Positions 32,684 to 41,171 of a DNA stretch of 64,000 bases are shown here, piece by piece. Position 1 is the stretch's first letter; each line of letters opens with the position of its first letter. Below the pieces are notes generated by a model. That model made no database searches and was not told the origin of the DNA. It saw only the letters and a list, made by a program, of their open reading frames with translations. This DNA is from Nocardioidaceae bacterium (GTDB taxonomy: Bacteria > Actinomycetota > Actinomycetes > Propionibacteriales > Nocardioidaceae): contig JAICRS010000001.1 in NCBI GenBank assembly GCA_025966335.1, forward strand, positions 11,846 to 75,845. Reading direction: 5' to 3'. The position numbers were made by a program, and so were the translations under genes.

Positions 32684-32689
32684 TAATCT
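32684..32689 (+). promoter_or_regulatory. -10 hexamer of a leaderless promoter (ROK gene)
   Basis: TAATCT ends 7 nt before GTG 32697 and abuts the -35 of the divergent importer promoter, so the two promoters probably compete. Confidence 0.5.
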
Positions 32690-32696
32690 CTGGTGC

Positions 32697-33920
32697 GTGC
32701 GACCCATCGGCAGGCAGCTTTCCTCGGGCACCTCCACCACGGCAGGCCTGATGCCGGTTGGCACCATGACGCACGGTGAGGTCCTGCATCTGCTCCGTAC
32801 GCACGGCCCCCTCACCCGCAAGGATCTGCTCGCGCTGTCCCGGCTCTCACGCACGACGCTGGTCGAGCGGATCGACACGCTGCAACAGCTTCGCCTGATC
32901 AGGGAAGGCCGGCGTGGCGTCGCCGGAACGGGACGCCCGCCTGTGCTGCTCGAGTTCGACGAGACGAGCCGGACCACCCTGACCTTCGACGTGGGTGCCG
33001 CCCACGCGCTGATCGCGATCACGGACCTCGCGGCTCGCCGGCTGGCGGTACGCGAGCTGCCGATCGACCTGACCGGCCGGCCTGCCCCTGTTCTGCGGAA
33101 GCTGGTGACGGCCGGTCGACAGCTGTTGGAGACCGCGAGCCCGGACGGTGCGGAGCTCCTCGGAGTCGGCTTCAGCTTCCCCGGGCTGCAGGGCAGGGTC
33201 GACGGCACGATCGAGGCGCCGGCCGTGCTGTCGCACTGGGACGGTCGCCCGGTGGCCGAACCGTTCGAGCGTGCGTTCGGGAGACCGGTGGTCGTCGCCA
33301 ATGACGCGCATGCGATGGCCTACGGCGAGTCCGTGGCCGACGGACGTGGCCGCACGGTGATCGTCGTGAAGCTGGCCACGGGCATCGGGGCGGGGCTGGT
33401 GGTGGACGGCCGGCTGCACACCGGCGACTCCCACGGAGCCGGACAGTTCGGGCACATGCGCGTCCCCGGGCTGGAAGAGGACTGCACCTGCGGCCAGCGG
33501 GGCTGCCTGGCCACCGTGGCCAGCGGGCGGGCACTGCTGCGCCGGCTCGCACCGTACGGCGTGACCTCCCTGCCCGACATCGTGAACGGGGTCGTGTCCG
33601 GCGATCGTGCCTGCGAGGAGGCACTGGCCGATGCCGGCCGTGCGGTCGGCACCGTGCTGTCGGGAGTGGCCACGATGATCGACCCAGGAGTGATCCTGTT
33701 CGGCGGCACGCTCGGCGTGCTCGACCCCTTCGTCGACGCGGCCCGCGAAAGCATCCTCGGCCTCACCTATCCACGCACCGCCCAGGAGATCCATGTCGGC
33801 CGCACGGTACTCGGCGACGAGTCGGCGGTCACAGGTCTGGCTGCGATGATCGTGGACTCAGCGCTCCAGCCGGACGCCGTGGACCACCTGGTGGCGGCCC
33901 GGCCCGATGGCGCCGCCTGA
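32697..33920 (+). CDS. ROK family transcriptional repressor
   Basis: 407 residues. Winged HTH at about 25-85 (GEVLHLLRTHGPLTRKDLLA, SRTTLVERIDTLQQL), then the sugar-kinase-like ROK fold with ATGIGAGLVVDG, GQFGHMRVPG (zinc His) and the zinc Cys motif CTCGQRGCLATVAS. The ATPase-like Asp of true kinases is not obvious, consistent with a regulator. GTG 32697 is likely leaderless; ATG at 32766 (MTHGEV) is the next possible start and would keep the HTH. It sits divergent from the importer operon and shares an operator-like motif with the glycosidase operon, so it probably represses both until a sugar binds. Confidence 0.9.
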   Translation: MRPIGRQLSSGTSTTAGLMPVGTMTHGEVLHLLRTHGPLTRKDLLALSRLSRTTLVERIDTLQQLRLIREGRRGVAGTGRPPVLLEFDETSRTTLTFDVGAAHALIAITDLAARRLAVRELPIDLTGRPAPVLRKLVTAGRQLLETASPDGAELLGVGFSFPGLQGRVDGTIEAPAVLSHWDGRPVAEPFERAFGRPVVVANDAHAMAYGESVADGRGRTVIVVKLATGIGAGLVVDGRLHTGDSHGAGQFGHMRVPGLEEDCTCGQRGCLATVASGRALLRRLAPYGVTSLPDIVNGVVSGDRACEEALADAGRAVGTVLSGVATMIDPGVILFGGTLGVLDPFVDAARESILGLTYPRTAQEIHVGRTVLGDESAVTGLAAMIVDSALQPDAVDHLVAARPDGAA

Positions 33921-34088
33921 GCCGGGGCGTTCATCGGCAGGGACGACAGTGGCGCCGCTCCGGGCGCGTCTGCCGTGGTCTCGCCGTACTCGGGCACGCG
34001 TGGTCAGGGAGCACCGGCCGCACGAACGTGCAGACTTCCGGCGTCGGGCCGCGAGCTCTCGCGGGAGGATCAGGGCCGGCCGTGGCTC

Positions 34089-34138
34089 ACTCAGTTGCAA
34101 CGGCATCCGTCCGGCGAGAATCTGATGTCGTTGGGATC
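34089..34138. repeat. Palindromic intergenic element, copy B
   Basis: On the minus strand it aligns with copy A (9214-9263) at about 35 of 50 positions with no gap, including the shared TGCCGTTGC-ACTGAGT end. Its arms still pair (CAACGACATC with GATGCCGTTG, one mismatch). Confidence 0.6.
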
Positions 34139-34229
34139 GAGTGAACCCGGGAACCACGGACCCTGAAGGTGGGTTGCACGTTGCGCTTCCTTCGAACATG
34201 GCCCCGCTCAAGGGCGAGGTGTCATTGGT

Positions 34230-34293
34230 GTCCATATGGATGCCAACGACATGTCCGGATGCCGAAACCGACGTCGTTCCCGTCCATATGGAC
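34230..34293. promoter_or_regulatory. Two CCATATGG palindromes 52 bp apart
   Basis: GTCCATATGGAT (34230-34241) and the perfect palindrome GTCCATATGGAC (34282-34293) are centred 52 bp apart, close to five helical turns. They could be a pair of operators, or part of a lost control region. Confidence 0.35.
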
Positions 34294-34346
34294 GACATTG
34301 ACAGCCGCGAGGCGCACGGGTGTCAACACACAGGACAGAGCGCCGG

Positions 34347-35387
34347 TTACATCGCTCCGGCTCGAGGTGATGGGGCCTCCGGGGTCAGCGCACGCCCGGC
34401 CTGCTTCGGCGAGAGATGTCCCGCCTCGACCAGCCACCGGATGGTGTCCCGCAATGAGTCCTGCAGCGTCCGTCCGCTGATGCCGAGGTCGTTCACGGTG
34501 GAGGAAGGGTCTGCGACCGTGCCGAGCGAAATGACCCGCGCGCCCTCGAGTGCACCGGGGAGGAACGACCATCCGGTCAGGTACCCCGGCAGCACGCCCG
34601 GTGTGATCACTCCCATCGGCAGGAGCATCAGAGGCAACCGCCGGCCGGTTACCTCGGACAGCCGGGCGTGCGGCGCAGCCACGTTCTCCCCGGGCACAAG
34701 GAACCGGCCTCCCGGTCGGTCCAGGGCCGCGGCGATGACGTCGGCTGTGTCACGGACGTCGACCCATTGCAGACCACCGCGGGGCCAGGTGGGCAGTCGC
34801 CCCCGCAGGATGTCGCGCACCACCGCGTTGCTCTCCCCGAGATAGGGGTCGTGCGGGCCGATGATGCCGCCTGGGTTGACGATCGCCACCGGAGCCCCCG
34901 CCTGCTGACGCTCCCGTGCCACCCGCTCGGACTCCACCTTGCTCGTCGTGTAGGGCCCGATCCCGGCTCCCAGAAGACTTCGGTGGTCCAGGACCGCGCC
35001 CTTGTGGAGCAATGCGGCGATCGATGAGACCTGCACGATGCCGCGGCACCCTTCGGCGATCGCAGCGTCCAGCACGTTCTTCGTTCCGAGCACGTTCTCG
35101 TCTCGCATCCGCTTCTCGTCGCGGCGCCGGTAGGAGAAGGTGGCGGCCGCGTGCACAGCCAGGTCGCAGTCGGCAACGGCCGCCTGCACCGCCGATGCGT
35201 CGGTCATGTCGCCCTGGAACACCTCGATGCGAGGATCCTCGATGTCGACACCCAGCGGGCGAAGATGGTCGCGCAGCCGCTCCGGGGTGCGGACAAGGCC
35301 CCGAACCGTATGGCCGTCGTCGAGCAGCCGCGCCGTGGTGTGCGCGCCGAGGAACCCGGATGCGCCGGTCAGGAGAACTCTGGACAT
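34347..35387 (-). CDS. NAD(P)-dependent SDR epimerase/reductase
   Basis: 346-residue extended short-chain dehydrogenase. TGASGFLGAHTTARLL carries the nucleotide-binding glycine motif, VSSIAAL contains the catalytic Ser region, and YTTSKVESE gives the YxxxK pair. NPGGIIGPHD and the later substrate-domain segments resemble dihydroflavonol-4-reductase/3-beta-HSD-like members. ATG 35387 is chosen as the normal family start; no good Shine-Dalgarno is seen. It stands alone. The substrate is unknown; sugars, sterols and flavonoid-like ketones are all used in this family. Confidence 0.85.
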   Translation of the reverse strand: MSRVLLTGASGFLGAHTTARLLDDGHTVRGLVRTPERLRDHLRPLGVDIEDPRIEVFQGDMTDASAVQAAVADCDLAVHAAATFSYRRRDEKRMRDENVLGTKNVLDAAIAEGCRGIVQVSSIAALLHKGAVLDHRSLLGAGIGPYTTSKVESERVARERQQAGAPVAIVNPGGIIGPHDPYLGESNAVVRDILRGRLPTWPRGGLQWVDVRDTADVIAAALDRPGGRFLVPGENVAAPHARLSEVTGRRLPLMLLPMGVITPGVLPGYLTGWSFLPGALEGARVISLGTVADPSSTVNDLGISGRTLQDSLRDTIRWLVEAGHLSPKQAGRALTPEAPSPRAGAM

Positions 35388-35608
35388 GGCGGCCGCTCGT
35401 TTCGTTGCTCGGCTCTTCCTCAGCATGCCCAAGCCACAGTTCCGGGACCATAGTCCGAATGGACGGCCACCGAGGTGACGCACGGAACGCTCAAGGCGAC
35501 GCGCGATCCGGCGCCCCGAGCGCTGTCGCGAACCAAGCACGTCGGGCTATGGTCGCAGCGTGAGCGATGCGCCGATGTGCTCTCGTCCGCCGTTCTCGAA
35601 GGAGCCAC

Positions 35609-37336
35609 ATGGCCACTGTCGCTGAGTTCATCGCCGACAGCCTCGTCGCCAGCGGCGTACGTCGTGTCTACGGCATTCCTGGGGACTCCCTCAACGGCTT
35701 CACCGACGCGCTGCGGACCCGCCCGGAACTGGCCTGGGTCCACGTCCGGCACGAGGAGGCAGCCGCGTTCGCCGCCTCCGCGGAGGCCGGCCTGACCGGC
35801 GAGCTCGCGGTGTGCGCCGGCAGCTGTGGTCCCGGGAACCTGCACCTGATCAACGGCCTGTACGACGCCCAACGCTCCCGGGTGCCGGTGCTGGCCATAG
35901 CCGCGCACATTCCCAGCGCGGAGATCGGGTCCAACTACTTCCAGGAGACCCATCCCCAGGAGCTGTTCCGCGAATGCAGCGTCTACGTCGAGCACGTCGC
36001 GCACGCCGAGCAGATGCCCCGCCTGCTGCGGATCGCCATCCGCGAGGCACTCACCAAACGTGGCGTGGCCGTGCTGGTGATCCCGGGTGATATCGGCCTG
36101 GCCAAGATCGAGGCCGAGGCCGAGGCCGAGCGGATCGTCGCCTCGCACGCCCAGACCGTGCCCGACCCGGCTGAGCTGGCCGCTGCGGCCAGGGTCCTCA
36201 ACGCCGGCTCGAAGGTGACGATCCTCGCCGGCGCGGGCTGCCAGGGCGCACATGACGAGCTGGTCGAGCTGGCCGCGACCCTGAAGTCACCGATCGTGCA
36301 TGCGCTGCGCGGCAAGGAGTTCGTCGAGCACGACAATCCCTACGACGTCGGGATGACCGGGTTGCTCGGGTTCTCGTCGGGCTATCGGGCGATGGAGCAC
36401 TGCGACACCCTGCTGATGCTCGGCACCGACTTCCCCTACCAGCAGTTCTTCCCCAAGGGAGCCACGATCGTCCAGGTCGACCTGCGCGGCTCGCAGCTGG
36501 GTCGTCGCACCAAGGTCGACATCGGTCTGATCGGAGGCGTGAAGGAGACGATCCGTGCGCTGCTGCCGCAGCTGGAGGCCAAGAAGTCGAGCAAGCACCT
36601 CGACGCCATGCTCAAGCACTACGCCAGGACCCGCAAGGACCTGGACGAGCTGGCCACGGCGCGCCGGGGGTCGAAGCCGATCCACCCGCAGTACCTCGCC
36701 AAGCTGATCGACGATGTCGCTGACGACGACGCCGTGTTCATCCCGGACGTGGGGTCACCGGTGGTGTGGGCGGCTCGCTACGTGCACATGAACGGAAAGC
36801 GCCGCCTGATCGGGTCGTTCAGCCACGGCTCGATGGCGAACGCGCTGCCGCAGGGCATCGGCGCCCAGGTAGCCTTCCCCGACCGGCAGGTGGTGGCGCT
36901 CGCCGGCGACGGCGGGCTGACGATGCTGATGGGCGAGCTGGTGACACTGACCCAGATGAAGCTGCCGGTCAAGGTCGTCGTGTTCAACAACTCCTCGCTG
37001 AACTTCGTGGAGCTGGAGATGAAGGCGGCCGGGATCGTCAACTTCGCGACCGACTTGGCCAACCCCGACTTCGCCCAGGTCGGCGACGCCCTGAACGTGA
37101 AGGGCTGGCGGGTCGAGCGGTCCAAGGACCTGCCCAAGGCGGTGAAGGCATTCCTCGCGCACGACGGGCCGGCCATCCTCGACGTCGTGACAGAGCGGCA
37201 GGAGCTTTCGATCCCACCGGCGGTGTCCCTGGAACAGGCGAAAGGATTCGCGCTGTTCGCCGTCCGCACGGTGCTCTCCGGCAAGGGCACCGAGCTCATC
37301 GACCTGGCGCGGACGAACATGCGACAGATCTTCTAG
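35609..37336 (+). CDS. ThDP-dependent enzyme, pyruvate dehydrogenase (quinone)/PoxB-like
   Basis: 575 residues. All three ThDP-enzyme domains are present: the PYR domain with the proton-relay Glu in HVRHEEAAAFAAS, a central FAD/nucleotide-type domain (VTILAGAGCQGAHDEL), and the PP domain with the ThDP motif starting GDGGLTMLMGELVT and ending VVFNN. The overall pattern (SCGPGNLHLINGLYDAQRSR, FQETHPQELFRECS) is that of PoxB-like pyruvate:menaquinone oxidoreductases, which convert pyruvate to acetate and CO2 at the membrane. GAAGGAGCC precedes ATG 35609. The C-terminal ~30 residues, a lipid-binding region in E. coli PoxB, are present but not clearly amphipathic. Single-gene unit. Confidence 0.85.
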   Translation: MATVAEFIADSLVASGVRRVYGIPGDSLNGFTDALRTRPELAWVHVRHEEAAAFAASAEAGLTGELAVCAGSCGPGNLHLINGLYDAQRSRVPVLAIAAHIPSAEIGSNYFQETHPQELFRECSVYVEHVAHAEQMPRLLRIAIREALTKRGVAVLVIPGDIGLAKIEAEAEAERIVASHAQTVPDPAELAAAARVLNAGSKVTILAGAGCQGAHDELVELAATLKSPIVHALRGKEFVEHDNPYDVGMTGLLGFSSGYRAMEHCDTLLMLGTDFPYQQFFPKGATIVQVDLRGSQLGRRTKVDIGLIGGVKETIRALLPQLEAKKSSKHLDAMLKHYARTRKDLDELATARRGSKPIHPQYLAKLIDDVADDDAVFIPDVGSPVVWAARYVHMNGKRRLIGSFSHGSMANALPQGIGAQVAFPDRQVVALAGDGGLTMLMGELVTLTQMKLPVKVVVFNNSSLNFVELEMKAAGIVNFATDLANPDFAQVGDALNVKGWRVERSKDLPKAVKAFLAHDGPAILDVVTERQELSIPPAVSLEQAKGFALFAVRTVLSGKGTELIDLARTNMRQIF

Positions 37337-37352
37337 CGCGGTCCGGAAACGA

Positions 37353-37377
37353 CAAAAGACCCGGTCAGACCGGGTCT
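37353..37377 (-). terminator. Intrinsic terminator of tRNA-Leu (also serves the PoxB-like gene)
   Basis: A 9-bp stem (37357-37365 with 37369-37377) with a 3-nt loop is followed, reading leftward, by TTTTGTC. It therefore works best for the tRNA and can also stop the opposing gene. Confidence 0.8.
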
Positions 37378-37384
37378 CCTGGAG

Positions 37385-37470
37385 TGTCCGAGGGGGGACT
37401 TGAACCCCCACGCCCGATAAAGGGCACTAGCACCTCAAGCTAGCGCGTCTACCTATTCCGCCACCCGGAC
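37385..37470 (-). tRNA. tRNA-Leu (anticodon GAG)
   Basis: 86 nt, class II. Acceptor stem GTCCGGG with CTCGGAC and discriminator A; the anticodon stem CTAGC/GCTAG holds loop TTGAGGT, so the anticodon GAG is at 37434-37436 on the plus strand. A long variable arm (GTGCCC...GGGC) and a TTCAAGT T-loop follow. CCA is not encoded. It reads CUC and CUU. A TAGAGT box (37493-37488) lies 17 nt upstream as a possible -10. Confidence 0.95.
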
Positions 37471-37585
37471 AAGGTGTCGCACCTACAACTCTAGATCGAG
37501 CCGTAAGTGCGGCGGTAACTCTAGCAAAGAACCGCCCGGGAACTTGCATCGGGCGAGGCTTTCGGAAGCCTGTAAGGATGTCTCC

Positions 37586-38905
37586 ATGAGCACTCCGTCG
37601 CAGCCCGCGCCGCCGTACGACCCGGCGGCCGAAGTGGTCGAGATCTGCCGTGACCTGATCCGGATGGACACCACGAACTTCGGGGACAGCTCCGGGCCCG
37701 GTGAGCGCAAAGCCGCCGAGCACGTCGCGGGTCTGCTCTCGGACGTCGGGATCGAGCCCGAGCTGTTCGAGTCCGAACCGGGGCGGACCAGCGTGGTCGC
37801 CCGCTGGGGTGGACAGGAGGGTGATCCGCTACTTCTGCACGGGCACCTCGACGTGGTTCCCGCGGACGCCGACGACTGGCAGGTCCACCCGTTCTCCGGT
37901 GAGATCCAGGACGGCTACGTCTGGGGCCGCGGCGCGGTGGACATGAAGGACTTCGACGCGATGCTGCTGTCGGTCGTACGCGCCCGGGCCCGTGCCGGCG
38001 TCGTACCGGACCGGCCGATGGTGCTCTGCTTCACCGCCGACGAGGAGGCCGGCGGGCACAAGGGCGCCGAGCACCTGGTCAAGAACCACGCCGACCTGCT
38101 CGCCGACTGCACCGAGGCGATCGGCGAGGTCGGCGGCTTCAGCACCACGGTCCGCGGTCAGCGGCTCTACCTCATCGAGGCCGCCGAGAAGGGGATGGCG
38201 TGGATGCGGCTGACCGCCAGGGGCAACGCCGGGCACGGGTCGATGCGGCACCCGGACAACGCGGTCACCGAGCTCGCGGCCGCGGTGGCCCGGCTCGGAC
38301 AGCACGAGTGGCCGGTGCGGCTGACGCCGTCGATGCAGGTGCTGCTCTCCGCGGTCGGCGAGATCGCCGGCGTCGCGGCAACCCCGGAGAACGCGGAGTC
38401 GCTGGTCCAGGAGTTCGGCTCCGCGACCCGGATGCTGGGTGCGGTGATCAAGCACACCACCAACCCGACGATGCTCAAGGCCGGCTACAAGGTGAACGTG
38501 GTGCCCGGCGAGGCCGTGGCGCACGTCGACGGCCGGTTCCTGCCCGGCTACGAGGACGAGTTCTTCGCGACCCTCGCCGAGCTGCTCGGTGAGAACATCT
38601 CGGTCGACTACGTCAGCAAGCAGGCCGGCCTGGAGACCACCTTCGACGGCGACCTCGTCGACGCGATCACCTCCTCCATCCTCGACGAGGACCCGGAGGC
38701 GAAGGTGGCGCCGTACCTGATGTCCGGGGGAACCGACGCCAAGCACTGGGACAAGCTCGGCATCCGCTGCTTCGGCTTCGCGCCGCTGCGGCTGCCGGCC
38801 GACCTCGACTTCACCGCGTTGTTCCACGGGGTCGACGAGCGGGTGCCGGTGGACGCGCTGGAGTTCGGGGCCAGGGTGTTCGACCGGTTCCTGGACCGCG
38901 CCTGA
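37586..38905 (+). CDS. M20 family metallopeptidase (ArgE/DapE/CPG2-like)
   Basis: 439 residues. Di-zinc ligands and catalytic residues are visible: HGHLDVVPAD (His and Asp), bridging Asp in GRGAVDMKD, catalytic Glu pair in DEEAGGHKG, and the late His in GGTDAKH. The lid domain (AARGNAGHGSM-like segment) lies between. No signal peptide, so it is cytosolic. Members of this branch (M20.xx, DUF-type 'M20/M25/M40') hydrolyse dipeptides or N-acyl amino acids; the exact substrate cannot be read. ATG 37586 follows AAGGA. The DUF5703 gene converges 6 bp after its stop. Confidence 0.9.
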   Translation: MSTPSQPAPPYDPAAEVVEICRDLIRMDTTNFGDSSGPGERKAAEHVAGLLSDVGIEPELFESEPGRTSVVARWGGQEGDPLLLHGHLDVVPADADDWQVHPFSGEIQDGYVWGRGAVDMKDFDAMLLSVVRARARAGVVPDRPMVLCFTADEEAGGHKGAEHLVKNHADLLADCTEAIGEVGGFSTTVRGQRLYLIEAAEKGMAWMRLTARGNAGHGSMRHPDNAVTELAAAVARLGQHEWPVRLTPSMQVLLSAVGEIAGVAATPENAESLVQEFGSATRMLGAVIKHTTNPTMLKAGYKVNVVPGEAVAHVDGRFLPGYEDEFFATLAELLGENISVDYVSKQAGLETTFDGDLVDAITSSILDEDPEAKVAPYLMSGGTDAKHWDKLGIRCFGFAPLRLPADLDFTALFHGVDERVPVDALEFGARVFDRFLDRA

Positions 38906-38911
38906 GGCGGG

Positions 38912-39154
38912 TCAGGCGAAGACGGTCGCGCGCTGCCGGATGATCTTGCGGCGCAGCACGACCTTGCGGGTGCCGTCCGGGTAGATCCGCACCCGGTCCA
39001 GCTCCCAGCCACCGTGCTCGGCGCGGTCGACCAGCATCCGGGTGACGACGTTGCGGGAGAACTCCCGGGAGAGCGTCAACCGCTCGAACTCGTACTCGAC
39101 TCCCGGACCGAGGGCCCGGCGCTTCGCGGTGGTGGCGATCGGTGCGCGCGACAT
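38912..39154 (-). CDS. DUF5703 family small protein
   Basis: 80 residues, basic, cytosolic: a core VEYEFERLTLSREFSRNVVT followed by EHGGWELDRVRIYPDGTRKV. The pattern resembles the DUF4177-like sheet fold ('tEygW ELd') of small actinobacterial proteins conserved beside the M20 peptidase gene. Function unknown. The ATG 39154 start gives the family length; the longer open frame is antisense to the aldo/keto reductase region. Confidence 0.75.
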   Translation of the reverse strand: MSRAPIATTAKRRALGPGVEYEFERLTLSREFSRNVVTRMLVDRAEHGGWELDRVRIYPDGTRKVVLRRKIIRQRATVFA

Positions 39155-39198
39155 GACGACATGGTGACACGAGCCGATGGGCGAGCGCGGCAGATGTC

Positions 39199-40152
39199 TC
39201 AGGACTCGTCGGAGGAGACGTCGTCGAGCGCCTCGATGATCTCCTCGGGCAGCTCGCACTCCTCGACGGTCAGCGACCCGCGCAGCTGCGCTGCGGTGCG
39301 GGCACCGACGATCGGCGCGGTGACCCCGGGCCGGTCCCGGACCCAGGTCAGCGCGACCTCGAGCGGTGACCAGCTCAGCCCGTCCGCTGCCCGCGCCACC
39401 GCCTCCACGACGCGGGCGTTCCGCTCGGTGAGGTAGGCACCGACGAAGTTCGAGAAGTGCGGGGAGGCGGCCCGGGAGTCGGCAGGCGTCCCGGTCCGGT
39501 ACTTCCCGGTCAGCACGCCCCGGCCGAGCGGTGACCACGGCAGGACGCCCATCCCCATCGCCTCGGCGGCGGGCAGCACCTCGGTCTCCACGGCCCGGTT
39601 CAGCAGCGAGTACTCCACCTGGTTCGAGGCGAGCGCGGCACGCCCGGGCACGGCCCGCTGCCAGGTCGCCGCCTGGGCGCTCTGCCAGCCGGTGTAGTTC
39701 GAGACCCCGACGTACGACGCGCGCCCGGTCGTCACCGCGTAGTCCAAGGCGGTCAACGTCTCCTCGAGGGGAACGTCGTCGACCCACGTGTGCACCTGCC
39801 ACAGGTCCACGTGGTCCACGCCCAGCCGCTTCAACGACGCGTCGAGCGTGCTGATCAGGAATCCCCTGGAGGTGTTGGTCTCGCGCGCACCCCGTGCCCG
39901 GCTGATCCCTGCCTTGGTCGCGATCACCACGTCCTCGCGGGCGACGACGTCACCGATCAGTGAGCCGATCAGCTCCTCGGAGGCTCCGTCTCCGTAACCT
40001 GCAGCGGTGTCGATCAGGGTGCCGCCGGCCTCGGCGAACGCGACCAGCTGGTCACGCGCCTCGTGCTCGTCGGTGTCGCGGCCCCAGGTCAGCGTGCCGA
40101 GGCCGAGCCGGGAGACCTTGAGGCCGGTGCGACCCAGGAACCGTTGCTGCAT
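39199..40152 (-). CDS. Aldo/keto reductase
   Basis: 317-residue TIM-barrel NADPH enzyme. Catalytic tetrad: Asp and Tyr in DTAAGYGDGASEELIG, Lys in VIATKAG, His in LWQVHTWVDD. The C-terminal APIVGARTAAQL is the NADP 2'-phosphate region. ATG 40152 has TAGCGT 7 nt upstream. It resembles the AKR11/12-like bacterial groups (YghZ/YajO type). It reduces aldehydes or ketones; the substrate is unknown. Single gene. Confidence 0.92.
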   Translation of the reverse strand: MQQRFLGRTGLKVSRLGLGTLTWGRDTDEHEARDQLVAFAEAGGTLIDTAAGYGDGASEELIGSLIGDVVAREDVVIATKAGISRARGARETNTSRGFLISTLDASLKRLGVDHVDLWQVHTWVDDVPLEETLTALDYAVTTGRASYVGVSNYTGWQSAQAATWQRAVPGRAALASNQVEYSLLNRAVETEVLPAAEAMGMGVLPWSPLGRGVLTGKYRTGTPADSRAASPHFSNFVGAYLTERNARVVEAVARAADGLSWSPLEVALTWVRDRPGVTAPIVGARTAAQLRGSLTVEECELPEEIIEALDDVSSDES

Positions 40153-40159
40153 GGAAGGC

Positions 40160-40165
40160 ACGCTA
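40160..40165 (-). promoter_or_regulatory. -10 hexamer of a leaderless promoter (aldo/keto reductase)
   Basis: Read leftward, TAGCGT ends 7 nt before ATG 40152. Confidence 0.55.
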
Positions 40166-40249
40166 TCGAGGGTCGGCTCGATCGGTCCGTTCGCCTCGCC
40201 GTCGGACACGTCACATGTACGCCTGCGCCGTACGGCCACCACCGGTGCG

Positions 40250-40255
40250 TAGGCT
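40250..40255 (+). promoter_or_regulatory. -10 hexamer upstream of uppP
   Basis: TAGGCT lies 36 nt before GTG 40292; the short leader carries the AGGAGAG ribosome site. Confidence 0.5.
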
Positions 40256-40291
40256 TTCCGAGGCGATCGACGCATCCGACTAGGAGAGTAC

Positions 40292-41116
40292 GTGCTCGAC
40301 TTCCTCAAGGCCGTGGTCCTCGGGATGCTCCAGGGACTCACCGAGTTCCTGCCGATCTCGAGCAGCGCGCACCTGCGGATCTTCCCCGAGCTGTTCGGCT
40401 GGGGCGACCCCGGCGCCGCGTTCACCGCCGTGATCCAGATCGGCACCGAGCTCGCGGTACTCATCTACTTCCGCAAGGACATCTGGCGGATCGCGTCGGC
40501 CTGGGTGCAGTCGCTCTACCGGCCGGACCTGCGCGGCACTCTCGACTCCCGGATGGGCTGGTACATCATCGTCGGCTCGCTGCCGATCGTGATCCTCGGT
40601 GTGCTGCTCAAGGACATCATCGAGGAGGACTTCCGCAACCTGTGGATCATCGGCACCACGCTGATCGTCCTCGGGATCATCCTCGGCATCGCCGACCGGG
40701 TCGGCCGGAACGAACGCGCGATCACCCGGATGTCGCTCAGCCACGCCATCTATCTCGGCCTCGCGCAGGCGGCCGCACTGGTGCCGGGGGTGTCCCGTTC
40801 GGGCGCGACGATCAGCATGGGCCGGTTCCTCGGCTACGACCGGGAGGCCGCGACCAGGTTCGCGTTCCTGCTCGCCATCCCGGCGGTGGTCGGCGCGGGA
40901 ATCTTCGAGCTCAAGGAGATCCCCGGCGGCGACAACGCCTACGGCCCGTGGCCCACCCTGGTCGCGACGATCGTGTCGTTCCTCGTCGGGTACGCCGCGA
41001 TCGCGTGGCTGCTGCGCTATGTGAGCACGAACTCGTACCTGCCGTTCGTGGTCTACCGGATCGCTCTGGGCGCCTTCACCCTGACCATGGTCAGCCTCGG
41101 TTACATGGCCGCCTGA
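40292..41116 (+). CDS. uppP: Undecaprenyl-diphosphate phosphatase (UppP/BacA)
   Basis: 274 residues, about eight membrane helices. Both active-site motifs are present: GLTEFLPISSSAH near the N-terminus and PGVSRSGATI in the middle. It recycles the lipid carrier for peptidoglycan and wall polymers by removing a phosphate from C55-PP. GTG start with AGGAGAG. It lies between the divergent aldo/keto reductase and the convergent corA-like gene. Confidence 0.96.
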   Translation: MLDFLKAVVLGMLQGLTEFLPISSSAHLRIFPELFGWGDPGAAFTAVIQIGTELAVLIYFRKDIWRIASAWVQSLYRPDLRGTLDSRMGWYIIVGSLPIVILGVLLKDIIEEDFRNLWIIGTTLIVLGIILGIADRVGRNERAITRMSLSHAIYLGLAQAAALVPGVSRSGATISMGRFLGYDREAATRFAFLLAIPAVVGAGIFELKEIPGGDNAYGPWPTLVATIVSFLVGYAAIAWLLRYVSTNSYLPFVVYRIALGAFTLTMVSLGYMAA

Positions 41117-41120
41117 ACCG

Positions 41121-41168
41121 ACTTGTCAGGGTCTGCGTCCCCTATGGGGGCACTACGCCCTGACAAGT
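41121..41168. terminator. Bidirectional intrinsic terminator
   Basis: An 11-bp inverted repeat (41121-41131 with 41158-41168) encloses a second short stem (CCCC/GGGG around CTAT). Located between the convergent uppP and CorA genes. Confidence 0.8.
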
Positions 41169-41171
41169 GGG

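Larger units (their letters stand above)
33921..34346. other. 426-bp gap between convergent genes, with palindromes
   Basis: No credible gene is seen in any frame. The stretch contains the diverged palindromic element (34089-34138) and two copies of a CCATATGG-centred palindrome (34230-34241 and 34282-34293). As both flanking genes end here, these sites are not upstream of an annotated gene. Confidence 0.6.
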
